From Pararhodospirillum photometricum DSM 122 (GTDB lineage: Bacteria; Pseudomonadota; Alphaproteobacteria; Rhodospirillales; Rhodospirillaceae), in contig NC_017059.1 in assembly GCF_000284415.1 (NCBI RefSeq), positions 2,362,962-2,383,265 of the forward strand: DNA of 20,304 nucleotides, given 5' to 3'. The position numbers and the translations under genes were made by a program. Below are positions 13,929 to 20,304 of this stretch, piece after piece; positions within the stretch are counted from its first letter, which is position 1, and every line of letters starts with the position of its first letter. The notes below the pieces were generated by a model. That model was not told the origin of the DNA. It saw only the letters and a program-made list of their open reading frames with translations, and did no database searches.

Positions 13929-14294
13929 ATGAGCGCATCGGAAAGCCGCTTTGTGGAAATGGTCTTCCCCGAACAGGCCAATCATTACGGAACCTTGTTT
14001 GGCGGAACCGCCCTCAACCTCATGGGGCGAGCGGCCTTTATCGCCGCCACCCGGGTGGCGCGCCAACCGGTGGTTATGGCCGCTTCGGAGCGGGTGGATT
14101 TCCGCGTTCCGGTCAAGGTGGGCCAGCTCATTGAACTGGTGGCCCGGGTCGAGCGGATCGGCCGCAGTTCCCTGACCGTCTCGGTCGAGATGCTGGCGGA
14201 AACCCTGACAACCGGCGAGCGGATCCTGGCCATCCAGGGGCGCTTCATCATGGTCGCGGTGGATGCCGAGGGCCATCCGGTCCCGGTGGCCTGA
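13929..14294 (+). CDS. Hotdog-fold acyl-CoA thioesterase (YciA/ACOT-like)
   Basis: 121 residues, one hotdog domain. [16 protein letters not shown] (11-26) matches the ACOT/YciA entry motif, and [17 protein letters not shown] is the central strand. These enzymes hydrolyse acyl-CoA thioesters to free acids and CoA. In YciA-like enzymes an Asp follows Met in the WMD motif and is catalytic; here the position reads LNLMGRAA, with glycine at residue 33. I have the impression that an alphaproteobacterial subgroup shares this change, so it may define a variant, not a broken gene. The ATG at 13929 has AGGAAGGACAGG upstream. It sits 44 bases before prpD, which suggests a link to propionyl- or methylcitryl-CoA handling, but the substrate is unknown. 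Confidence 0.8.
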   Translation: MSASESRFVEMVFPEQANHYGTLFGGTALNLMGRAAFIAATRVARQPVVMAASERVDFRVPVKVGQLIELVARVERIGRSSLTVSVEMLAETLTTGERILAIQGRFIMVAVDAEGHPVPVA

Positions 14295-14338
14295 GCCGCC
14301 CCGTCTCCCTTTTTGTCCCCTCGCTTCAGGGAAGCCTC

Positions 14339-15841
14339 ATGATTTTGCACACTGTTCGCCCCGTTCGCTCGGAGGAAGGCCTGCCGCGCGACCAGCAACT
14401 GGCTTGGAAGATGGCCGAGGTCGCCGCCGATCCCACCCCGGTGGAGCCCGAGGTGGTGGAAATGATCATCAATCGGGTGATCGACAATGCCGCCGTCGCC
14501 GTGGCGTCGCTGGCCCGCCGCCCGGTGATCAACGCCCGGGCGCAGGCGGTTGCGCATCGTACCGCGCCGGGGGCTACGGTCTTCGGTTTGCCTTCGTCCA
14601 CCCGGGTGACGCCGGCCTGGGCCGCCTGGGCCAATGGGGTGGCGGTGCGTGAACTGGACTACCACGATACCTTTTTGGCCGCCGACTACTCCCACCCCGG
14701 TGATAACATCCCGCCGGTGCTCGCGGTGGCCCAGCATTGCGGCCGCTCGGGCAACGACCTCGTGCGCGGGTTGGCCACGGCCTACGAGATCCAGGTCAAT
14801 CTGGTGAAGGGCATTTGCCTGCATAAGCACAAGATCGACCACATCGCCCACCTTGGCCCCTCGGCGGCGGCGGGGATTGGCAGCCTGCTGGGGCTGGATC
14901 CGGCTGTGACCTTCCAGGCCATCGGTCAGGCCCTGCACGTGACCACCACCACGCGCCAGTCGCGCAAGGGCGAGATCTCAAGCTGGAAGGCCTATGCCCC
15001 GGCGTTTGCCGGCAAAATGGCCATCGAGGCCGTGGACCGGGCCCTGCGTGGCGAAGGCTCCCCCAACCCGATTTACGAAGGCGAAGACGGCGTGCTGGCC
15101 TGGATGCTTGATGGCCCCGGCGCTGTCTACACCGTGCCGCTGCCGGCGCCGGGCGAGCCCAAGCGCGCTATCTTGGAAACCTACACCAAGGAGCACTCGG
15201 CCGAGTACCAGAGCCAAGCCCTGATTGATCTGGCGCGGCGCCTGGGGCCCCGGGTCGGCGATTTCGAGCAGGTCCAGTCCATCGTCATCCACACCAGTCA
15301 CCACACCCATTACGTGATCGGCACCGGAGCCAACGACCCGCAAAAGCTGGACCCTCGGGCCAGCCGCGAGACCCTGGACCACTCGATCATGTACATCTTT
15401 GCCGTGGCTTTGCAGGACGGCGGCTGGCATCACGAGCGCTCCTATGCCCCCGAGCGCGCCGCCCGGCCCGACACCGTGCGCCTGTGGCACAAGATCACCA
15501 CCCTCGAGGATCCCGCGTGGACCCGGCGCTACCACGCCACCGATCCGGCGGAAAAGGCCTTCGGCGGGCGGGTCGTGGTGACGTTGGCCGATGGCCGGGT
15601 GCTGGAAGACGAAATCGCGGTGGCCGATGCCCATCCCCTGGGCGCTCGTCCCTTTGCCCGTGCGCAGTACATCGCCAAGTTCCGCACCCTGGCCGAGGGC
15701 ATTGTGGCGCCTTCCGAGCAAGAGCGCTTCCTGGCGGCGGCGCAGCAGATCACCGCGCTGGAGCCCGGCGACCTCGGCGGCCTCACCGTATGCGTCGATC
15801 CCGCCCAGTTGGGCGCGGCGCCGGGGCGGGGGCTGTTCTGA
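14339..15841 (+). CDS. prpD: 2-methylcitrate dehydratase (PrpD, MmgE/PrpD family)
   Basis: 500 residues, close to the usual 480-490. It dehydrates 2-methylcitrate to 2-methyl-cis-aconitate in the methylcitrate cycle. Conserved family blocks include [21 protein letters not shown] (acidic residues and His near the active site), [34 protein letters not shown] and [26 protein letters not shown] precedes the ATG at 14339. Its stop overlaps the prpB start by one base (TGATG), so the two are translationally coupled. No aconitase-type AcnD is present in the window, consistent with the PrpD-dependent version of the pathway. Confidence 0.93.
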   Translation: MILHTVRPVRSEEGLPRDQQLAWKMAEVAADPTPVEPEVVEMIINRVIDNAAVAVASLARRPVINARAQAVAHRTAPGATVFGLPSSTRVTPAWAAWANGVAVRELDYHDTFLAADYSHPGDNIPPVLAVAQHCGRSGNDLVRGLATAYEIQVNLVKGICLHKHKIDHIAHLGPSAAAGIGSLLGLDPAVTFQAIGQALHVTTTTRQSRKGEISSWKAYAPAFAGKMAIEAVDRALRGEGSPNPIYEGEDGVLAWMLDGPGAVYTVPLPAPGEPKRAILETYTKEHSAEYQSQALIDLARRLGPRVGDFEQVQSIVIHTSHHTHYVIGTGANDPQKLDPRASRETLDHSIMYIFAVALQDGGWHHERSYAPERAARPDTVRLWHKITTLEDPAWTRRYHATDPAEKAFGGRVVVTLADGRVLEDEIAVADAHPLGARPFARAQYIAKFRTLAEGIVAPSEQERFLAAAQQITALEPGDLGGLTVCVDPAQLGAAPGRGLF

Positions 15842-16734
15842 TGCTGCACGCGCGCACGTCTGTTCAAGACCGGCGCCGGCGTCTGCGGGCCGGCCTTGCC
15901 TCCGGAAACCTGCTGCGCCTGCCCGGGGCCTTCTCGCCCCTGGTGGCCCGAGAGATCGAGGCCCAGGGGTTCGAGGGAGTGTACATCTCGGGGGCGGTGT
16001 TGGCCGCTGACCTTGGTCTCCCCGACATCGGCCTCACCACCTTGACCGAAGTCGCCCAGCGCGGCCACCAGATCGCCCGGGTGACCAACCTCCCGGCCCT
16101 GATCGACGCCGACACCGGCTTCGGCGAGCCGATGAACGCGGCGCGCTGCGTTCAGGTGCTAGAGGACCTGGGGCTGGCCGGCTGCCACCTGGAAGATCAG
16201 GTCAACCCCAAGCGCTGCGGCCATCTTGATAACAAGGCCGTGGTCCCGACCAGCGAGATGGTGCGCCGCCTCAAGGCCGCCGTCTCGGCCCGGCGCGATC
16301 CCGACTTCGTGCTGTGCGCCCGCACCGATGCCCGCGCGCTGGAGGGGCTAGACGGCGCCATCGCCCGCGCCCAGGCCTACGTGGATGCCGGCGCCGACCT
16401 GATTTTTGCCGAGGCTCTCGCCGACGAACGCGAGATCGAGGCGTTCCGTCGTGCCGTGTCGGCGCCGTTGCTCATCAACATGACCGAGTTCGGCAAGTCC
16501 CGGCTGCTGCCGGCCGACACCCTGCGCAACCTCGGGGTCAATGTGGTGATCTACCCGGTCACCACTTTGCGCCTCGCCATGGGCGCCGTCACCGCTGGTC
16601 TCGCCACCGTGAAGGCGGCGGGAACCCAAGAGAGCTTGCTCGACGCCATGCAGCACCGCAAGGACCTCTACCGGCTCCTGGCCTACGAGGAATATGGCGT
16701 CTTTGACGAGAATGTTTTCAATTTCAAGGTGTAG
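15841..16734 (+). CDS. prpB: 2-methylisocitrate lyase (PrpB)
   Basis: 297 residues, isocitrate-lyase/PEP-mutase superfamily. It splits 2-methylisocitrate into pyruvate and succinate. The superfamily motif is KRCGH with catalytic C126. DADTGFGEP holds metal-binding aspartates, LEDQ the following acidic residue, and CARTDARA and NMTEFGKS are PrpB-like. The start at 15841 shares a base with the prpD stop; the open frame runs upstream to 15484 inside prpD, but that part is out of frame with prpD and not coding. A pair of inverted palindromic elements separates it from prpC. Confidence 0.93.
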   Translation: MLHARTSVQDRRRRLRAGLASGNLLRLPGAFSPLVAREIEAQGFEGVYISGAVLAADLGLPDIGLTTLTEVAQRGHQIARVTNLPALIDADTGFGEPMNAARCVQVLEDLGLAGCHLEDQVNPKRCGHLDNKAVVPTSEMVRRLKAAVSARRDPDFVLCARTDARALEGLDGAIARAQAYVDAGADLIFAEALADEREIEAFRRAVSAPLLINMTEFGKSRLLPADTLRNLGVNVVIYPVTTLRLAMGAVTAGLATVKAAGTQESLLDAMQHRKDLYRLLAYEEYGVFDENVFNFKV

Positions 16735-16756
16735 AGAGCCGTTTTTTGGATAAGGC

Positions 16757-16854
16757 AAGGCTGGGGAGGCGCGGCCTCCCCAGACCCCTCGTTTCGTTGG
16801 TTCCATGACCCCAAAGGAAAGGAGGGGTCTGGGGAGGCGAGCCTCCCCAGCCTT
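16757..16854. repeat. Head-to-head pair of 33-bp palindromic elements (BIME-like) before prpC
   Basis: The left copy (16757-16790) reads on the minus strand and the right copy (16822-16854) on the plus strand. Each has its own 10-bp hairpin (16761-16783 and 16829-16850), and together they are inverted repeats about 31 bases apart that could form a long cruciform. The flanking ACCCCTC and GAGGGGT segments are part of the repeated unit. Within the 152-base prpB-prpC gap this could cause partial termination or mRNA processing, changing the prpC to prpDB ratio. Confidence 0.8.
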
Positions 16855-16886
16855 CCTCTTCCCAGTAAAAAAACAGGGAGAATACA

Positions 16887-18029
16887 ATGACGGCACACCT
16901 TCCCGAGATCCGAAAAGGACTGGCCGGCGTGGTGGTGGACACCACCGCGATCTCGAAAGTGATGGAGGAGACCAATTCCCTGACCTACCGGGGCTACCCG
17001 GTTCAGGATCTGGCCGCCAGTTGCTCGTTCGAGGAAGTCGCCTTCCTCATCTGGCACGGCGAACTGCCCAATGCCGATGAACTGCGGCGCTTTATGGAGC
17101 GCGAGCGGGCCCGCCGCAGCCTCAGCCGCAGCCAAATCGCCCTGCTGTCGCGCCTGCCCGACACCTGCCACCCCATGGACACCCTGCGCACGGCGGTCAG
17201 CCTGCTCGGCGCCGAGGACCCCGAGGCCGAAAACCCCGACCCAACCCTGGCCCACACCAAGGCCCTCGACCTCCTCGCCAAGCTGCCCACGGTGGTCGCG
17301 CTCGATCTGCGCCGGCGTCGGGGCGAAGATCCCATCCCCCCCAACCCCCGTCTCGGCTTCGCCGCCAACTTCTTTCATATGTGCTTCGGCGTGGTCCCCG
17401 AGCCCGAGGTGCTGCGGTGCTTTGAGATCTCGCTGATCCTCTACGCCGAGCACAGCTTCAACGCCTCGACCTTCACCGCCCGGGTTGTCACCTCCACCTT
17501 GTCGGATATGTACAGCGCCGTTACCGCCGCCATCGGCGCCCTCAAGGGCTCGCTCCACGGCGGGGCCAACGAGGCGGTCATGCACATGATGCTCGAAGTC
17601 GGCGACCCCGGCCGCGCCGACGGCTGGCTGCGCCAAGCCCTGGCCGAAAAGCGCAAGATCATGGGCTTCGGTCATCGGGTCTACAAGCACGGCGATTCCC
17701 GTGTTCCGACCATGAAGCAGGCCTTCCTCGCCATGGCCGAGCGCCGCCACGGCCAGAAGTGGGTGGAAATCAGCGAGGCCCTAGAGCGCGCTATGCTGGA
17801 GGAAAAGGGCATCCACCCCAACCTCGATTTCCCCACCGGCCCCGCCTACTACCTGATGGGCTTCGATATTCCCCTGTTCACGCCCATTTTCGTCATGAGC
17901 CGCATCACCGGGTGGACGGCCCACATCATCGAGCAGGCCGAGGCCAACGCCTTGATCCGGCCCTTGAGCGCCTATTCCGGCGCCGCGCAGCGGGCGGTTC
18001 CGGCGCCGGCTTTGCGGTTGGCGGGGTAG
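16887..18029 (+). CDS. prpC: 2-methylcitrate synthase (PrpC, citrate synthase family)
   Basis: 380 residues, the size of PrpC, not of the longer hexameric citrate synthases (about 430). It condenses propionyl-CoA with oxaloacetate. The catalytic triad is visible: H224 in GSLHGGANEAVM, H263 in GFGHRVYK and D314 in NLDFPTGPAYYLMG. The N-terminal RKGLAGVVVDTTAIS and ETNSLTYRGYPVQDLA blocks are typical of short citrate/methylcitrate synthases. CAGGGAGA precedes the ATG at 16887. It is placed after prpD and prpB, which points to PrpC, but a secondary citrate synthase activity is normal for the family. No prpR or other regulator gene is in the window. Confidence 0.9.
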   Translation: MTAHLPEIRKGLAGVVVDTTAISKVMEETNSLTYRGYPVQDLAASCSFEEVAFLIWHGELPNADELRRFMERERARRSLSRSQIALLSRLPDTCHPMDTLRTAVSLLGAEDPEAENPDPTLAHTKALDLLAKLPTVVALDLRRRRGEDPIPPNPRLGFAANFFHMCFGVVPEPEVLRCFEISLILYAEHSFNASTFTARVVTSTLSDMYSAVTAAIGALKGSLHGGANEAVMHMMLEVGDPGRADGWLRQALAEKRKIMGFGHRVYKHGDSRVPTMKQAFLAMAERRHGQKWVEISEALERAMLEEKGIHPNLDFPTGPAYYLMGFDIPLFTPIFVMSRITGWTAHIIEQAEANALIRPLSAYSGAAQRAVPAPALRLAG

Positions 18030-18044
18030 GGAAGGGGAAGAGGG

Positions 18045-18140
18045 AAGGCTGGGGAGGCTCGCCTCCCCAGACCCCTCCAATCCTGGGGCCCCGAGGGGAC
18101 GAGGGGTCTGGGGAGGCGAGCCTCCCCAGCCTTGCTTTTT
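18045..18140. repeat. Second head-to-head pair of 33-bp palindromic elements, right copy a likely terminator
   Basis: The left copy, 18045-18077, and the right copy, 18101-18133, are perfect inverted complements over 33 bases, separated by 23 bases; each also contains its own 10-bp stem (18049-18070 and 18108-18129). The right copy is followed by a T5 run (18136-18140), so it should terminate prpC transcription. The rest of the gap to 18221 contains a small hairpin (TACCC at 18189-18193, GGGTA at 18201-18205) and the ribosome-binding site of the TIR gene. Confidence 0.85.
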
Positions 18141-18221
18141 GCCCCGTATGGGGGAGAGAAGTCCGTTGCCCTCCTTTTGCGATGTCGATACCCTTCGCAG
18201 GGGTAAGGGCACGGAGGGGCT

Positions 18222-20304
18222 ATGGCTGAGGCAAGGTATGAAGTGTTTTTCAGCTACGCGAGCGCCGACCGGGCGAGGGCGGAAGTGGTGGTGGCGGCTC
18301 TGCGCGGCGAAGGGCTGCGGGTGTGGTTCGATGATGGCAGTATCCCCACCTTTGCGGACATCCCGGATCGGATCAAGACGGGGCTCGCTTACAGCAAGGT
18401 CTTGGTCGCCCTTTATTCCAAGACCTATGGCACCCGCCGTGCCTGCGATTGGGAGTTAGCCGCCGCTTTGATTGCGGCGGGTCGCGAGTGGCAGCAGCGG
18501 GTGCTGATCCTTAATCCCGAGGCCTCGGCCGACCATTTGGTGCCGCGTCGGTTGACTGGTGCACGGTGGTCGCCTTTATCGGACGATCCCGATGCGCTCG
18601 GCGTTTTGGTCCAGAAGATCAAGGACTCGGTTTGCGCAATCGAGGCGCCGTTGGGCAGGGGGGCGGCGCCCCCTAAACGGTGGGTTGGCTTACCCTGCAA
18701 CGGTGGGCCTCAGCATTTTATCGGGCGGCATCGCGAGATTTGGGCGGTGCACGACGGGTTGGCCGAAGGCTCGGTGCTGCTGGCTCCCACCACCCATGGT
18801 TTGGCCCCGCGCAACGGCGAGGCCGTGGTTCAGGGAATGGGCGGCATCGGCAAGTCCTTGTTGGCCGAAGAATACGCCCGGCGCTTCGCCGCCGCGTGGC
18901 CGGGCGGTGTGTTTTGGCTGCGAGCCGGCGGCGGTCGCGCTGAAGATTCCCAACATGGCGCGGGAGAGGCCCGGCTGGACGACGCCTACCGCACCGTGGC
19001 CACGGCCCTCAGGCTTGCGGTTCCCAAAGGCGATCCCGATGCCCTGCATCAGGCAGTCGTTTCGGCGCTCGACCACCAAGCACAGCCCTATCTCTGGGTG
19101 GTGGATGATCTGCCCTATGGCCTGACGGCCGATCAAGCCAAGGCATGGTTCGCCCCGACAAGGGCGGGACGCACCTTGATGACCACCCGCGATCGCGGCC
19201 TCGGCGAAATTGCCACCCCAATCGACCTCGGCGCCTTGTCCGACACCGAAGCCTATACCCTGCTGACCCTCAATGCCCCGCCGAAAAACGATCAGGAAGA
19301 GGCCTGGGCGCGGTCGATTGTCAAAGAGTTGGCCGGGCATGCCCTGGCGGTCGATGTGGCGCGGCATTTGGTCGAGAAACGGGGCTATCGGACGGTCTGG
19401 GAGGGGATACAAAAGCGGGATGTCGCGGCCCTCCACTTGGCGGAGCGGCTGCGCCTGGAACTGCCCAACGGTCATGATGTCAGCATTGCCAACACCTTAC
19501 TGTCCAGCCTGACCCTTTTATCGGATGAGGAACGGGATGCCTTGCGCCTCGCCGCCTGCGGCGCCCCCTCTCTTCCCCTGCCGCTTGATTTTTTGGCAAA
19601 GGTGATCGCGCAGACGGACGGGCACAAACCCAACGAGGACGATGCCTTTGTCGCAGCAGACGGCGCCGCCTCTCACTCCCTGTGTGAGGTCGCCGACGGG
19701 ATGTATCAGGTCCACCCTCTGGTCTGCCGCACCGTCCTGCACGCCTATACCGATGCCCGGCAAAGCCAACTGCGAGAGGCCATGGTCACGGCACTCCAGA
19801 AGATTCTACCCGCCGTGGCAGATATCCGATCCCACAGCGACCTCGCCCCCCTCATTCCCCACGCTCAAGCCCTGACCGCTGCCCCAAAGACAGAAGCGGA
19901 GGCTGGTGTGTTGGGGTGGGTTGGCTGGTTTTACTCGGAGGCCGGCCTCGCCGGTCCGGCTCGGGACGCATACCATACCGTGGTCGAAACGCACCGCCGG
20001 CTTTTGGGTCCTGAGCATCCGGCCACCTTGAGCAGCCAGAACAATCTGGCGGAAACCCTGCGCGCCCAGGGCGACCTTGCCGGGGCGCGGGCGTTGCAGG
20101 AGGAGGTTCTTTCTGTTCGTCGTCGCGTTCTTGGTCCTGAGCATCCGGCCACCTTGACCAGCCAGAACAATCTGGCGGGAACCCTGAAAGCCCAGGGCGA
20201 TCCTGCCGGGGCGCGGGCGTTGGAGGAGGAGGTTCTTTCTGTTCGTCGTCGCGTTCTTGGTCCTGAGCATCCGGACACCTTGAGCAGCCAGAACAATCTG
20301 GCGT
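18222..20304 (+). CDS. TIR - NB-ARC - TPR protein (STAND NTPase, probable immune sensor), 3' end outside window
   Basis: An uninterrupted frame of 694 codons runs off the window. The ATG at 18222 has GGAGG four bases upstream. Residues 6 to about 140 form a TIR domain (YEVFFSYAS, then LRVWFDD, then VALYSKTY), with the putative NAD-cleaving glutamate E78 in ACDWELAAAL. Then comes an NB-ARC NTPase: Walker A GMGGIGKS (205-212), Walker B LWVVDD (291-296), an RNBS-B-like RTLMTTRDR (317-325) and a GLPL-like ELAGHALAV. From about residue 580 there are tetratricopeptide repeats with a 42-residue period centred on LGPEHPATL. In characterised relatives the repeats sense a trigger, the NTPase oligomerises and TIR consumes NAD+. 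No partner gene is visible upstream; any downstream one lies outside the window. Confidence 0.88.
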   Translation, partial: MAEARYEVFFSYASADRARAEVVVAALRGEGLRVWFDDGSIPTFADIPDRIKTGLAYSKVLVALYSKTYGTRRACDWELAAALIAAGREWQQRVLILNPEASADHLVPRRLTGARWSPLSDDPDALGVLVQKIKDSVCAIEAPLGRGAAPPKRWVGLPCNGGPQHFIGRHREIWAVHDGLAEGSVLLAPTTHGLAPRNGEAVVQGMGGIGKSLLAEEYARRFAAAWPGGVFWLRAGGGRAEDSQHGAGEARLDDAYRTVATALRLAVPKGDPDALHQAVVSALDHQAQPYLWVVDDLPYGLTADQAKAWFAPTRAGRTLMTTRDRGLGEIATPIDLGALSDTEAYTLLTLNAPPKNDQEEAWARSIVKELAGHALAVDVARHLVEKRGYRTVWEGIQKRDVAALHLAERLRLELPNGHDVSIANTLLSSLTLLSDEERDALRLAACGAPSLPLPLDFLAKVIAQTDGHKPNEDDAFVAADGAASHSLCEVADGMYQVHPLVCRTVLHAYTDARQSQLREAMVTALQKILPAVADIRSHSDLAPLIPHAQALTAAPKTEAEAGVLGWVGWFYSEAGLAGPARDAYHTVVETHRRLLGPEHPATLSSQNNLAETLRAQGDLAGARALQEEVLSVRRRVLGPEHPATLTSQNNLAGTLKAQGDPAGARALEEEVLSVRRRVLGPEHPDTLSSQNNLA
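20007..20304 (+). repeat. 126-bp in-frame tandem repeats encoding TPR units
   Basis: Units start at 20007, 20133 and 20259 (cut by the window end), each beginning GGTCCTGAGCATCCGG. The period is exactly 126 bases (42 codons). The units are nearly identical at DNA level, differing at only a few positions such as CGCGCC/AAAGCC and the CAG/GAG codon before GAGGAG. They code for the Ala-rich helix pairs of a TPR_12/kinesin-light-chain-like array. Confidence 0.95.

Noticed and set aside
16757..18133. Paired inverted repeats around prpC as terminal repeats of an insertion sequence
   Set aside because: No transposase lies between them, no target duplication was seen, and the same palindromes occur singly at other intergenic sites.
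20007..20304. Regular repeats at the window end as a possible CRISPR array
   Set aside because: The period is 126 bases, the whole unit is repeated with no unique spacers, and it is in frame within the TIR-NB-ARC gene as TPR units.

Overview
The window is GC-rich, densely packed bacterial DNA with ATGA-type gene overlaps and GC-biased third codon positions. Gene content and style (PrpDBC, SsuABC/TauABC-type transport, an alphaproteobacterial-style YciA-like thioesterase, abundant GC-rich intergenic palindromes) suggest a Rhodospirillaceae-like alphaproteobacterium, perhaps a Rhodospirillum/Pararhodospirillum relative. The genus is an inference from general impression, not from a search. No rRNA, tRNA, CRISPR array or insertion sequence was seen, and there is no gene-free stretch longer than about 225 bases.

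Layout. (1) 1-6875, plus strand: a tightly coupled operon of a polar amino-acid ABC transporter (substrate-binding protein cut by the window edge, two permeases, ATPase). Between its components lie a FAD-dependent D-2-hydroxyacid dehydrogenase and a PLP aminotransferase, and it ends in a cystathionine beta-lyase-like gene whose original start appears to be separated from the main frame by a one-base slip in a C run. (2) 6927-9736, minus strand: a three-gene unit of a SAM methyltransferase resembling the N-terminal domain of methionine S-methyltransferases, a DMSP-lyase-family cupin and a MetY-like trans-sulfuration protein that has lost its PLP-binding lysine. I consider this the most interesting region. 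(3) 9883-13710, plus strand: a Cys-rich DUF1847 protein, a terminator, then a nitrate/sulfonate/taurine-type ABC importer (Tat-exported binding protein, permease, ATPase). (4) 13929-18029, plus strand: a hotdog thioesterase followed by prpD, prpB and prpC of the methylcitrate cycle. (5) 18222-end: the first 694 codons of a TIR-NB-ARC-TPR protein, a STAND-type architecture found in bacterial immunity.

A possible common thread in regions 1-4 is organosulfur and short-chain acyl metabolism: import of an amino acid or hydroxy acid, cleavage of a C-S bond, a putative sulfonium-making methyltransferase next to a putative sulfonium lyase, a sulfonate-type importer, and a propionyl-CoA route that could take the C3 product of DMSP-type cleavage. 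This link is inference from gene proximity.

A family of about 33-bp palindromic elements recurs in at least seven intergenic places, with an eighth diverged copy. Three copies are followed by T-runs and probably act as terminators. Two head-to-head pairs flank prpC on both sides.
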